DNA of 64,000 bases, from positions 1,236,859 to 1,300,858 of the forward strand of contig NZ_JAUSSG010000001.1 of assembly GCF_030812215.1 (NCBI RefSeq), written 5' to 3'. The notes below the pieces were generated by a model. It searched no databases. It was not told the DNA's origin and saw only the letters and a program-made list of their open reading frames with translations. The position numbers were made by a program, and so were the translations under genes. Origin of the DNA: Variovorax boronicumulans. Lineage in GTDB: Bacteria; Pseudomonadota; Gammaproteobacteria; Burkholderiales; Burkholderiaceae_C. Shown one piece after another: positions 1 to 8,513 of this stretch (position 1 is its first letter; each line of letters opens with the position of its first letter).

Positions 1-1730
1 ATGCCGGCGACGTCGTAGGTGCGGCGCAGCGTCTTCACCCACTCGACGCCCACGCCGCGCACGGCGCGTTCGATCTCGTGGCCGGTGCTGCGCGTCTTGT
101 TGACGGCGTTCGACGAGAGGATGTCCTGCCCGCCGGTGGCCGAGGTGTAGTTGTTATCGACGACGATGGTGAGGTTGTCGCTCTTGTTGAAGACCGAATT
201 CGCCACGCCGCTGGTGAGGCCGTTGTGCCAGAAGCCGCCGTCGCCCATCATCGAGATGGCGCGCTTGCCCGCCGGTGCATTGAGCGCCGAGGCGCCCGCG
301 CCACCGAGGCCGTAGCCCATGGTGGTGTTGCCGATGTTGAAGGGCGGAAGGATCGAGAACAGGTGGCAGCCGATGTCGGCGCTGACATGGTGTGCGCCGA
401 GTTCTCGTTCGACCAGTTTCATCGCGCTGAAGATCGGCCGTTCCGGGCAGCCGGTGCAGAAGCCCGGCGGGCGGGCGTGCACGACATCGCCGAGGGCTGT
501 GGATGGCATGGCCGGCTCAGGCGCGGCATCGATGCCAATGACGGCCACTTCCTTCAGCGGGATCACCTTGCGCACCGGCGCGGGCACCGGCAGCGGCGCG
601 AGGCGTTCGTAGCGCTCGCAGAAAGTGCGCGCGCCCTTCAGCAATTCAGATGACGTGTACTCGCCGGCGACTGGCAGCATGTCCTTGCCGTGCAGCGCGG
701 TGGTGGAGCCCGCCTGGCGCAGGATGGTTGCGAGATTCTGCTCGACGAAGTTGGGCTGGCCTTCTTCGACGATCAGCACCGCGCGCTTGCCTTCGCAGAA
801 GCGGATGACTTCGCTCTCGATGACCGGATAGGCCACGTTCATCACGTAAAGCGGCACCTTGGTGTTGCCGTACACGTCGGCGAGATCGAGCCGCTCCAGT
901 GCGCGCAGCAGCGTGTTGTAGCTGCCGCCCTGCACGATGATGCCGATGTCGTCGGCGTCCTCGGAGAAGAACTCGTTGAGCTGGCGCTCTTCGATGAAGC
1001 GCACGGCGGCGGGCCAGCGGTCCTTCACCTTTTCCTGTTCGTGCACGAAGCTCGCGGGCGGCAGCACGATGCGGCTGACGTCGCGCTGCGGGTTCTCGAG
1101 CGCCTCTTGCAGCGTGAACTTGGCGCGCTTGTTGTCGCCGGCGATGAAGTGGCCGTGCACGTGGCAGGCGCGGATGCGCAGTTGCAGCATCACGGGCGTA
1201 TTGCTGGCCTCGGAGAGATCGAAACCCGTCTTCACCGCATCCACGATGCTTGGCAGGTTGGGGCGTGGATCGAGCAGCCAGATCTGCGACTTCATCGCGA
1301 ACGCATGGCTGCGCTCCTGCATGATCGACGAGCCTTCGCCGTAGTCCTCGCCCACGATGATGAGCGCACCGCCAGTCACGCCGCCCGATGCGAGATTGGC
1401 CAGCGCGTCCGATGCGACGTTGGTGCCCACGGTGGCCTTGAAGGTGACGGCGCCGCGCAGCGGGTAGTTGACCGAAGCCGCAAGCGTGGCGGCGGCGGTG
1501 GCTTCGCTCGCGCTGTTCTCGAAGCGAATGCCCTGCTCGGCGAGGATGTCCTGCGCGTCGGCCAGCACATCCATCAGGTGCGAGATGGGGGCCCCCTGGT
1601 ACCCGGCCACATAGGAAACCCCGGATTCGAGCAAGGCCTTGGTGACCGCCAGAATGCCTTCGCCACGAAATACATCTCCGCCGGAAAGCCGCAGCTTCTT
1701 GACTTCTTCGACGAACGAACGCTCAGCCAT
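1..1730 (-). CDS. iorA: Indolepyruvate ferredoxin oxidoreductase, alpha-type subunit (partial, 3' end outside window)
   Basis: Oxidatively decarboxylates indolepyruvate and other aryl pyruvates, the transamination products of aromatic amino acids, to aryl-acyl-CoA. The frame runs from ATG at 1730 (GAAGGA just upstream on the minus strand) through 576 codons without a stop and leaves the window at base 1, so the C-terminus is missing. Visible parts are an N-terminal transketolase-like domain with GYQGAPISH near residue 43, and a thiamine-diphosphate domain with GDGGFWHNG near residue 495 followed by an NNY segment. The CTGCPERP motif near residue 445 is typical of IOR subunits. It is divergent from a MarR regulator, which is the likely controller. 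The long plus-strand frames over it are shadows. The family call is secure; whether the full protein is a short alpha subunit or a longer fused form cannot be seen. Confidence 0.9.
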   Translation of the reverse strand, partial: MAERSFVEEVKKLRLSGGDVFRGEGILAVTKALLESGVSYVAGYQGAPISHLMDVLADAQDILAEQGIRFENSASEATAAATLAASVNYPLRGAVTFKATVGTNVASDALANLASGGVTGGALIIVGEDYGEGSSIMQERSHAFAMKSQIWLLDPRPNLPSIVDAVKTGFDLSEASNTPVMLQLRIRACHVHGHFIAGDNKRAKFTLQEALENPQRDVSRIVLPPASFVHEQEKVKDRWPAAVRFIEERQLNEFFSEDADDIGIIVQGGSYNTLLRALERLDLADVYGNTKVPLYVMNVAYPVIESEVIRFCEGKRAVLIVEEGQPNFVEQNLATILRQAGSTTALHGKDMLPVAGEYTSSELLKGARTFCERYERLAPLPVPAPVRKVIPLKEVAVIGIDAAPEPAMPSTALGDVVHARPPGFCTGCPERPIFSAMKLVERELGAHHVSADIGCHLFSILPPFNIGNTTMGYGLGGAGASALNAPAGKRAISMMGDGGFWHNGLTSGVANSVFNKSDNLTIVVDNNYTSATGGQDILSSNAVNKTRSTGHEIERAVRGVGVEWVKTLRRTYDVAG

Positions 1731-1788
1731 GTCGGTCCTTCTTCTTTCTCGTGGGAGGATGCGCTTCAGGTGCCACATCACGCTTTCT

Positions 1789-1817
1789 ATAATGTTGACA
1801 AATGAATGTATCCACAA
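1789..1817. promoter_or_regulatory. Overlapping divergent promoters between iorA and the MarR gene
   Basis: On the minus strand TTGTGG (1812-1817) and CATTAT (1789-1794) are separated by exactly 17 bases and point at iorA. On the plus strand a perfect TTGACA at 1795-1800 points at the MarR gene; its -10 would lie near 1818-1824 (CATGAA, weak). The two elements interlock, so one bound regulator could block both. Assigned by eye only. Confidence 0.4.
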
Positions 1818-1889
1818 TCATGAATTACCCTAGACATGCAAGCTGCGTGCCCACGGCTGGTTTGACGTGCCTGGCTGAGAGGTGCCTTC

Positions 1890-2378
1890 ATGGCTGAACA
1901 AGACCAACCGACCGAATCGCATCGCTTCGTCGACGACTACCTGCCGGCGCTGCTCGCGCAGGCGAGCCAGCTGATCTCCTCGGAGTTCCACGAGGTGGCG
2001 CGCCAGCAAGGGTTCTCGGTATCGGAGTGGCGTGTGATGGCCTCGCTCGCGGGCAGCGAGCCGATCAGCATCGGCCAGCTCGCGCAGGTGACCGTGACCA
2101 AGCAGCCGACGGTCACGCGCCTGCTCGACCGCATGGAATCGCGCGGACAGGTCGAGCGCCTGCCCCACGAAAGTGATCGCCGCATCACGCTGGTGCGCAT
2201 CACGCGCAAGGGGCTGAAGGCCGTCGAGCACCTGATGGAACTCGCACGCGAGCACGAGCGGCGCGTGCTCGAACCCTTCGGCCTCCGGCGGGCCGAGGAG
2301 CTCAAGCAGACACTGCGGCGGATGATCGAACTGCACGTGCATGTGCCGCTCGAGGAATCGGAGCCGGAAGAAGACTGA
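1890..2378 (+). CDS. MarR family transcriptional regulator
   Basis: Winged-helix DNA-binding dimer, 162 aa, a normal MarR length. The recognition-helix region reads TVTKQPTVTRLLDRME (about residues 69-84) and the wing carries the typical ESDRRITLVRIT, in which the Asp-Arg pair is characteristic. ATG at 1890 follows GAGGTG at good spacing. It is transcribed away from iorA and stops 6 bases before the convergent MDR oxidoreductase gene. The shared promoter region suggests it represses iorA and itself in response to an aromatic acid or CoA thioester; the ligand is unknown. It could instead, or also, act on the four-gene operon that converges on it. Confidence 0.9.
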   Translation: MAEQDQPTESHRFVDDYLPALLAQASQLISSEFHEVARQQGFSVSEWRVMASLAGSEPISIGQLAQVTVTKQPTVTRLLDRMESRGQVERLPHESDRRITLVRITRKGLKAVEHLMELAREHERRVLEPFGLRRAEELKQTLRRMIELHVHVPLEESEPEED

Positions 2379-2384
2379 AGCGGA

Positions 2385-3260
2385 CTACGGTATGAGCACC
2401 GCGCGGCCACGATGGCCGCGCTGCGAGATCCAATCGAGCGCAATGGCGGCGTCGGCCAGTGCGAAGCTTTGCACCTCGAGGTGCAATCGGCCATCCGCCA
2501 ATCGGGCGAGCAGTTCAGGCGCGGCGGCACGGCCAGCGGCCTCCTGCCTGAACATGTTGAGCGGCAACAGCGCAACGTCACGCTGCAGGAAGTGCGCGAT
2601 GTCCAGTTGCAGCGTGGAGCCTGCGGTATAGCCGATCAGCACGGCGCGACCGCCGGGCCGCACGGCAGGCAGAGACGCTGCGAGGACGTTGCCGCCAACC
2701 GTGTCGATGAGCAGGTCGGCGCTGGAAACAGCGGGCGCGATGCTCGGATTGACCTGCGCCACCGCGCACCCTGCATCGCGCGCAAGCTGTATTGCAAGAG
2801 AGCCCACCGCACCGCTCGCACCCGTCACCAGGACTTGCTCCCCGGCCTGCAGCTTCGCGACTTCGTGCAGCGCCACCCATGCCGATGTGGTGGGCGAGAA
2901 GAACGCGGCGCCGAGTGTCATCGGCAACGCGTCGGGCAAGAGCCCGAGTGCTTCGTCAGGCGCATCGATCAGCTCGCACCAAGTGCCGTCGAACAGTGTG
3001 CCCAGGCCGCTGCCGCGCAGCCACACGCGTTGCCCGACCTCGTAGCGTTCGCTTGCGACGACGATGCCCGCAGCCTCGACACCGGGCGTATAGGGCAACG
3101 GTAGATGCCGCAGGAAACTGCCTCGCCACACGGTGCGATCGATATGGCCGACCGTGGCAGCCTGCATGCGAACGATGGTGCGGCCGGGGCGAGCAACGGG
3201 GTCCGCCACCTCTTCCAATACGGGCACTGCATCGAAGCCGTGGATGCGGATGGCTTTCAT
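2385..3260 (-). CDS. MDR (zinc-free quinone-oxidoreductase-like) alcohol dehydrogenase
   Basis: 291 aa NAD(P)H-dependent medium-chain dehydrogenase/reductase. The N-terminal GroES-like fold contains PGVEAAGIV, and the Rossmann fold carries VTGASGAVGSLAIQLA near residues 145-160. The structural- and catalytic-zinc cysteine clusters of alcohol dehydrogenases are absent, so it belongs with the quinone/enoyl reductase branch. At 291 aa it is somewhat shorter than usual (about 320). Last gene of the operon that begins at 6121; its ATG overlaps the hydrolase stop by 4 bases. Substrate not predictable; with acyl-CoA-like neighbours an enoyl or quinone-type reduction is plausible. Confidence 0.8.
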   Translation of the reverse strand: MKAIRIHGFDAVPVLEEVADPVARPGRTIVRMQAATVGHIDRTVWRGSFLRHLPLPYTPGVEAAGIVVASERYEVGQRVWLRGSGLGTLFDGTWCELIDAPDEALGLLPDALPMTLGAAFFSPTTSAWVALHEVAKLQAGEQVLVTGASGAVGSLAIQLARDAGCAVAQVNPSIAPAVSSADLLIDTVGGNVLAASLPAVRPGGRAVLIGYTAGSTLQLDIAHFLQRDVALLPLNMFRQEAAGRAAAPELLARLADGRLHLEVQSFALADAAIALDWISQRGHRGRAVLIP

Positions 3261-4057
3261 GGCAGCGTCGAAAGAAAGTCGAGTACGGTCTGCGCGAAGG
3301 CTTCCGGCATCTGGTCTGGCAAGGGCACCATGCCGCCTTCGATGTCAACGATGCGCGCTTGCGGCAGATGGTGTTGCAGTTCGATGGCATGCGGTGCGGC
3401 GAACGGATCGTCGGTGGCGCGGATGATGAGCACGGGTTGCGTCACGCGGCCGATGCGGTCTTCCATGCGATATGACGCGACGGCGCGATGGCCCTCTTCC
3501 ACGCGATGGCCGACCTTCAGCGCATCGCGCACGAGGGCTTCGAGCAAGTCGGGGCGCCCCGCCGGATAGAAGCCCTGGCGCTTTTGCCACAACGCGGCGA
3601 GATGGCTTCCGTCTTCGCTCGGCGCAACCTCGTCGATGGGCGGTCGCTGCTCCCGTGCGATGCGAAAGGACTCGTCGGTGTATGGCGTGGATGACAGCAC
3701 CAGGCCGTGCACTCGATCCGGAAATGCAGCCGCCAGTTCGACTGCGACCACACCGCCCGTGTGATGCCCCACGACATTGGCCTGCCGGATGCCCAGCGCA
3801 TCGAGCAGCTCGCACGCCACGCGCGCCCATTGCTCGATGCTCGCTGGCACGCCGCCATCCGAGGAATCGCCAAAGCCCGCGGTGTCCATCGCGATGGCAC
3901 GGTACCGCGCACCGATCAGCGGAAGCACCTCGCGGTACTCGGCCCAACTGCGCGGCGACTGGTGCAGCAGCAGCACGGGAGGCGCATTCGCATCGCCACA
4001 CGCTGCGTAGTGCACCTGCCCCACCGACAGGTCGGCAAAGGCGCGGCGGATCGTCAT
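3257..4057 (-). CDS. Alpha/beta hydrolase with an atypical nucleophile elbow
   Basis: 266 aa, single alpha/beta hydrolase domain. The oxyanion-side motif LLLHQSPRS is near residue 30 and the strand-turn-helix nucleophile elbow is near residue 95. The elbow reads GHHTGG, where the central position normally held by Ser (G-x-S-x-G), or by Asp in haloacetate dehalogenases, is His. The DGSH-type acid region and a late His are not clear enough to assign. It overlaps its neighbours by 4 bases at both ends, so it is translationally coupled in the four-gene operon. It may be a hydrolase of unusual chemistry or a non-hydrolytic relative (lyase or decyclase). Family is confident, activity is not. Confidence 0.8.
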   Translation of the reverse strand: MTIRRAFADLSVGQVHYAACGDANAPPVLLLHQSPRSWAEYREVLPLIGARYRAIAMDTAGFGDSSDGGVPASIEQWARVACELLDALGIRQANVVGHHTGGVVAVELAAAFPDRVHGLVLSSTPYTDESFRIAREQRPPIDEVAPSEDGSHLAALWQKRQGFYPAGRPDLLEALVRDALKVGHRVEEGHRAVASYRMEDRIGRVTQPVLIIRATDDPFAAPHAIELQHHLPQARIVDIEGGMVPLPDQMPEAFAQTVLDFLSTLP

Positions 4058-5058
4058 GAGAGCGTCCCGTCGACAGGTGCGCGCCAGAGGCCCGCGTGCT
4101 TCAGCTCGCCCAGCGTGCGGGAGAGCACGTCGCGCCGATAGGCAGCGACGTCACGGCCCTCGTAGTCGTAGAAGCCGCTGCCGCTCTTGAGTCCAAGCCG
4201 CCCTTCCTCAACCATGCGATCGACGATGGCCGGTGCGGTGTAGCGGCCCTTGTCGATCGAGGAGGACATCTCGCGGCTTGCGTGATACAGGATGTCGCAG
4301 CCGCCGAAGTCGATGAACTCGACCACGCCGAGCGCGGCGAAGCGCAGGCCGAGGCCGTAGCGCGTGGCCTTGTCGATTTCCTCGGCGGTGGCGGCGCCCT
4401 CCTCGATCATGCGGGCCGCCTCGTTCATCACCAGCGCCTGCAGGCGCGGCACGATATAGCCGGGCGAAGCACCGCAGACCACGGGCAGCTTGCCGATCTC
4501 TTCCATCAGCGCCTTGGTGCGAGCAAGCACGGCGGTGTCGGTGGCCGGGTGGCAGCTCAGTTCCACCACGGGGATCACATAGGCCGGGTTGAGCCAATGC
4601 ATGTTGAGAAAACGTCCCGGCAAACGCACCAACGCCGCGAGCTGCGTCACGAGGATGCTGCTGGTGGTCGAGGTGAGGATCGCGTCGTCGCGGCAATGGC
4701 GGTTGAGGTGCTCGAAGGCTTCGCGCTTCGCTTCCAGGGTTTCGGGCACGCCTTCGAACACCAGCTCGGCGGCGGCCAATGCCTGTGGAGCGCCAGCCGC
4801 GCTCACGAAGTCCACGCGCGCGGCGATGGGCTGGATCTGCGCCACATCGATCACGCCGAGTTGCGCGAGGCCTGCAAGGCTGGCCTCGATCTCCGTCTTC
4901 GCTTCTTCGCGGAGGCGCTGCCAAGCCTCGTCGCTGCGCGGGCGCAGGTCGATCAGCGAGATACGGTGGCCGGCATACGCGAACGCGATCGCAATACCGC
5001 GCCCCATGCGACCGGCGCCCACGGCTGCGAAGCGGGGTCGCGCGGACTCATTCGCCAT
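4054..5058 (-). CDS. 3-hydroxyacyl-CoA dehydrogenase family protein
   Basis: 334 aa NAD-dependent dehydrogenase with an N-terminal Rossmann domain (GAGRMGRGIAIAFAYAGH, residues 14-31) and a C-terminal helical domain. The EGVPET segment and NMHWLNP correspond to the catalytic Glu/His region of L-3-hydroxyacyl-CoA dehydrogenases, where HFFNP is usual; the Trp-Leu change hints at a non-acyl-CoA substrate, as in lambda-crystallin/gulonate or carnitine dehydrogenases. It overlaps the hydrolase by 4 bases and the opine-dehydrogenase-like gene by 11. Single-module length excludes a fused FadB type. Likely oxidises a hydroxy acid in the same unknown pathway. Confidence 0.82.
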   Translation of the reverse strand: MANESARPRFAAVGAGRMGRGIAIAFAYAGHRISLIDLRPRSDEAWQRLREEAKTEIEASLAGLAQLGVIDVAQIQPIAARVDFVSAAGAPQALAAAELVFEGVPETLEAKREAFEHLNRHCRDDAILTSTTSSILVTQLAALVRLPGRFLNMHWLNPAYVIPVVELSCHPATDTAVLARTKALMEEIGKLPVVCGASPGYIVPRLQALVMNEAARMIEEGAATAEEIDKATRYGLGLRFAALGVVEFIDFGGCDILYHASREMSSSIDKGRYTAPAIVDRMVEEGRLGLKSGSGFYDYEGRDVAAYRRDVLSRTLGELKHAGLWRAPVDGTLS

Positions 5059-6121
5059 CGTGCAGCCTCTGTTTGAGCTGCGCCGCGCTCAGGTCCGCAA
5101 GGCCCAGGCTTTCGAAAGTGCGTGGGCCGTGGCGCAGGTCGCGGCCGAGAAAGCCGCCAACGATAGCCAGCAAGCCGTGCGCGATGGGCGCATCCACGCC
5201 TGCATGGCGCGCAGCCGAGGCGAGGAAAGCGAGGCCGAGTTCGGTGTCTTCGGTGATGTAGCGGTGCGTATGCAGGTCGATGTTCTCGCGCCAGTCGCCA
5301 GACTTGACGAGCTGCTTGTGCGCGTCGCCGTACATCCACTGGTCGTTGTTGTAGTGGTCGGCCAGTGGGTAGTGCGGCGCGCCTTGGCCGAAGGCCTCGC
5401 GCACGGCCATGCGCTCGCGGTCGAGCCGGTCAGTCACGTCGCGCACCGCGTGCTGGGTGCCTTCGTTGTGGATGTCCCAGCGCTCGAAGTGCTGCAGCGG
5501 CGCGGCGTTCATCACCATGAGCGGCGGGTGGATGATCGGACCGGCGTTCATGAGCGCACCCGAGAGCGCATCGCCGCAGCCATGCACGGCCGGGTAGGCC
5601 TTGCGGATCACGGTGATCGCCTCGGCCTCGTTGCGCGCCGGGTACACGCCGGTCGGCAGGCGAATTGCACGGATCGTGACGTTCACTTCGCGCTCCCCGT
5701 GCTTGCGTGCGAGGTACGGCAAGGTGCCCGTCTCGGCCCAGGCCACGTCGGCGCGGTTACCGACTTCTTGCACCGTCCGTGCCATCACGTAGCTGCCGAA
5801 AGTGCCGGGCGGCAGGAAGACGACTTGGCCGTCGACCAGATGCGGGGCCATGGCGAGCGCGATGTCGTGCTGGGCGATGGCTGGGGTGGGAATAACGATC
5901 AACTCGACGCCCTTGAGCGCCACGGCGATGTCGGCGGTCGCGAGCGCAAGCGGCACCTCGCGCGCGCCGTCGACATCCTTCAACGTGATCGCACCGGCTT
6001 GCACAACCGGCGCGAGTGCGGCGGCATCGCGACGCCACAGGCGCACCTCATGACCGGCCTCAGACAGGTCCGCGGCAGCTGCGTAGGCACCGTGACCACC
6101 GCCAAGAATCGCAATTTTCAT
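5048..6121 (-). CDS. Octopine/nopaline-type NAD(P) dehydrogenase family protein
   Basis: 357 aa from the chosen ATG at 6121, where the protein opens directly with MKIAILGGGHGAYAAAADL, a Rossmann dinucleotide site. An in-frame TTG at 6220 would add 33 residues before the fold and is unlikely. The C-terminal domain includes NAGPIIHPPLMVMNA, matching the conserved His segment of opine dehydrogenases. Opine dehydrogenases join or cleave amino acids and 2-oxo acids reductively. First gene of the overlapping operon running to 2385, so it probably supplies the first oxidation step of a catabolic route. No transporter or regulator is fused to the operon. The actual opine or N-alkyl amino acid substrate is unknown. 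Confidence 0.78.
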   Translation of the reverse strand: MKIAILGGGHGAYAAAADLSEAGHEVRLWRRDAAALAPVVQAGAITLKDVDGAREVPLALATADIAVALKGVELIVIPTPAIAQHDIALAMAPHLVDGQVVFLPPGTFGSYVMARTVQEVGNRADVAWAETGTLPYLARKHGEREVNVTIRAIRLPTGVYPARNEAEAITVIRKAYPAVHGCGDALSGALMNAGPIIHPPLMVMNAAPLQHFERWDIHNEGTQHAVRDVTDRLDRERMAVREAFGQGAPHYPLADHYNNDQWMYGDAHKQLVKSGDWRENIDLHTHRYITEDTELGLAFLASAARHAGVDAPIAHGLLAIVGGFLGRDLRHGPRTFESLGLADLSAAQLKQRLHDGE

Positions 6122-6262
6122 GTTCGGGATTTGAAAAGCAAATGTCGATGAACCGGCGGCCGCGGTGCGGACCGGGAAGAAATGCGTCATTACATTACTT
6201 TTCATCGATTCAGATGTCAATCAAACTTAGATGCAATAGACCTCTCGGAAACCCGCAATGAA

Positions 6263-6294
6263 AAAGCCCGCGCTTCTTGCGAAGCGCGGGCTTT
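6263..6294 (-). terminator. Strong rho-independent terminator after the DEAD-box helicase gene
   Basis: 14-base-pair perfect stem (6263-6276 with 6281-6294) around a TTGC loop, flanked by a T-run on the minus strand and a shorter T-rich stretch on the plus strand. It sits 41 bases beyond the helicase stop and also lies upstream of the minus-strand opine-dehydrogenase operon, so it insulates that operon from helicase transcription. The rest of 6122-6334 shows no gene. Confidence 0.9.
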
Positions 6295-6334
6295 CTTTTG
6301 GGGAGAGACGGCCGCTGGGCCGCCCTGGAATGGA

Positions 6335-8263
6335 TCAGCGTGAGGGCTTGAACGCACGCTTTTGGGCGTCGCGGGGCACAAACACCTTGCCCGGGCCGCC
6401 ATGGCCCGCGCCATTGCCGCGTGGTGCAAAACCTTCGCGGGGTGCAAAGCCTTCACGGGGCGCGAAGCCGCCGTCGCCGCGTCCACCACCGTGGTGACCC
6501 TGGCCGTGGCCGCCGCGCGGGGCGCTGTCGCCCCAACCCGGCTTGCGGCCGTAGCCTGCGTTGCCGCCATCATCACGGCCGCCACCGAAGCCGGCGTTGT
6601 TACCGCCCTGAAAACCGCGCGGGCCTTGGTGACCTTGGCTCGGAGCCGGACCGCGTGCGTTGCGGTCATTGAAGCCGCTGGCGCCAGCATAGCCGCCACC
6701 GTTGTTGCCGCGATAGCCGCCACCGCCATTGCCATTGCCGAACTTGCGGTCGCGCGACTGGTTGTCGCCGCGGCCGCCGCGGTACTCGCCCATCGGGGGA
6801 CGCGATTGCGGCATGCGCTGCTGCGGCTCGAGGCCGGCAACCACTTCAGCCTTGAACTGCTGGCGGCTGTATTGCTCGATGTCCATGATCTTGCGGCGAT
6901 CGCGGAACTCGGCAAACGTGATGGCGAGGCCATCGCGGCCGGCACGGCCGGTGCGGCCAATGCGGTGGGTGTAGTCCTCGGCCTTCATCGGCAGGCCGAA
7001 GTTGAAGACGTGAGTGATGGTCGGCACATCGATGCCGCGGGCGGCAACGTCGGTGGCCACCAGGATCTGCACCTGGCCCTGGCGCAGCGCCATCAGGCGA
7101 CGGTTGCGCAGGCCCTGACTCAGGGCGCCGTGCAGCGCTACGGCGCTGAAGCCTTCTTGTTGCAGGTCATTGGCAAGGCCGTCGCACTCGACTTGCGTGC
7201 TGGCGAAGACGATTGCCTGGTTGATGCTGGTGTCGCGCAGCCAGTGGTCCAGCAGCTTGCGCTTGTGCTGGCTGTTGTCGGCCCAGTACAGCGATTGCTT
7301 GATGTTGGCGTGCTTTTCCTGCGGGCTGTCGATGGTCACGCGCTGCGGCTCGCGCATCACGCGCTGGGCCAGTTGTTGGATGCGCGGCGCGAAGGTGGCG
7401 CTGAACATCATCGTTTGCTGGCGCTCGATGGTGAGCTGGTTGACTTCGGCCAAGTCGTCGGAGAACCCGAGGTCGAGCATGCGGTCGGCTTCGTCGACCA
7501 CCAGGAACTTGACCTGGTCGAGCTTGAGTTGCTGCGAGCGCTGCAGGTCGAGCAGACGGCCGGGCGTGGCAACCACGAGGTCGGCGTTCTGCAGCTTGGC
7601 GATCTGCAGCTGGTAAGGCATGCCGCCCACCACGTTGGCGATGCGAAGGCCGCGGCAATGGCGGACCAGTTCGATGGCGTCGTGCGCGACTTGCTGAGCC
7701 AGTTCACGCGTCGGGCACAGGATCAGGGCGCCGGGGGTGGCGGCCTTGAAATGGCGGGCATTGGTCGGGTCCTTGCGCTTGGGCTTCTTCGGGGCGGCTT
7801 CACCGCGTGCAGCGGCTTCGGCGGCCAGGCGCTGGAATTCAGCCTTGGCTTCCGCCTCGGCTTCGGCCTGACGCTTCAGGAGGGTGTGCAGCACGGGCAG
7901 CAGGAAGGCTGCCGTCTTGCCCGAACCGGTCTGGCTCGAGACCATCAGGTCGACAAAACGGGCCTTGCCGTCCTGGCCGGCTTCGCCGCCCATGGCGAGC
8001 GGGATCACCTTGTCTTGCACGGTGGTCGGCTGGGTGAAGCCCAGGTCGGCCACGGCGGCGATCAGCTCGGGGGCGAGGCCCAGGCGGATGAAGCCGTTGG
8101 GCAGGCTAGGTTCCTGTTCGACCGCAGCGGCCTCGGGGGCGGCTGCATCGAGCGCCTCGAGGATCGGCGCTTCGGACACGGTGTCCATAGCGGCGGTGAA
8201 TTCGTTGTTGGTAGCGGATTGCACAGGCGCGAACTCGCCCTGCGCTTCAAAAGCGTCGGTCAT
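6335..8263 (-). CDS. DEAD-box ATP-dependent RNA helicase, RhlE-like
   Basis: 642 aa from the ATG at 8263. All core motifs are present in order: Q-motif region (GFIRLGL, TTVQDKVIPLA), Walker A SSQTGSGKT, PTRELAQQ, TPGRLLD, DEAD as VDEADRML, SATF, and the C-terminal VATDVAARGIDV and HRIGRTGRAG. The last 140 or so residues are a disordered Gly/Arg/Asn-rich tail with RGG-like clusters and three back-to-back FAPRE/FAPRG units, longer than in most RhlE proteins. There is also a roughly 70-residue acidic/Ala N-terminal extension. It unwinds structured RNA in ribosome assembly or mRNA decay, often cold-inducible. The track start 22 codons upstream is a TTG with no merit. The 652-codon antisense frame is a shadow. 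Confidence 0.92.
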   Translation of the reverse strand: MTDAFEAQGEFAPVQSATNNEFTAAMDTVSEAPILEALDAAAPEAAAVEQEPSLPNGFIRLGLAPELIAAVADLGFTQPTTVQDKVIPLAMGGEAGQDGKARFVDLMVSSQTGSGKTAAFLLPVLHTLLKRQAEAEAEAKAEFQRLAAEAAARGEAAPKKPKRKDPTNARHFKAATPGALILCPTRELAQQVAHDAIELVRHCRGLRIANVVGGMPYQLQIAKLQNADLVVATPGRLLDLQRSQQLKLDQVKFLVVDEADRMLDLGFSDDLAEVNQLTIERQQTMMFSATFAPRIQQLAQRVMREPQRVTIDSPQEKHANIKQSLYWADNSQHKRKLLDHWLRDTSINQAIVFASTQVECDGLANDLQQEGFSAVALHGALSQGLRNRRLMALRQGQVQILVATDVAARGIDVPTITHVFNFGLPMKAEDYTHRIGRTGRAGRDGLAITFAEFRDRRKIMDIEQYSRQQFKAEVVAGLEPQQRMPQSRPPMGEYRGGRGDNQSRDRKFGNGNGGGGYRGNNGGGYAGASGFNDRNARGPAPSQGHQGPRGFQGGNNAGFGGGRDDGGNAGYGRKPGWGDSAPRGGHGQGHHGGGRGDGGFAPREGFAPREGFAPRGNGAGHGGPGKVFVPRDAQKRAFKPSR

Positions 8264-8513
8264 GTAGATATCAATCTCAAACGCGAGCGCTGCCGTAGGC
8301 GGCGCCCCGTTGGTGGTTAAAAACATCAACCATCCAACGACATTCAGCTTCCGGCTAACGCCTGAGGCTGCGGCCCTTTTGATCAGCGAATACGATCGGG
8401 CGCGGTGTGCAAGATAGGGAGATGCAAGAGACGCTGATCTGTGTCCTGTGACAAATGCAAATCAGCGAAGCCTGCGATTATGGCACGGCTTCGGGTTTTT
8501 ACCTAATCCACTG
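8264..8513. other. Non-coding leader/intergenic region between helicase and orn
   Basis: 250 bases with no convincing gene on either strand. It contains the helicase leader on the minus strand, including CATAAT (a possible -10) next to a GAAGCC/GGCTTC inverted repeat near 8467-8492. The long leader fits the cold-shock style of control seen for other DEAD-box genes, but nothing here proves it. Confidence 0.4.

Noticed and set aside
690..1805. 371-codon plus-strand frame, together with 78-653
   Set aside because: Antisense to the clear indolepyruvate oxidoreductase reading on the minus strand; Arg/His/Val-rich shadow composition.
6362..8320. 652-codon plus-strand frame over the helicase gene
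   Set aside because: Mirror of a high-GC coding strand; no recognisable domain and no ribosome site.
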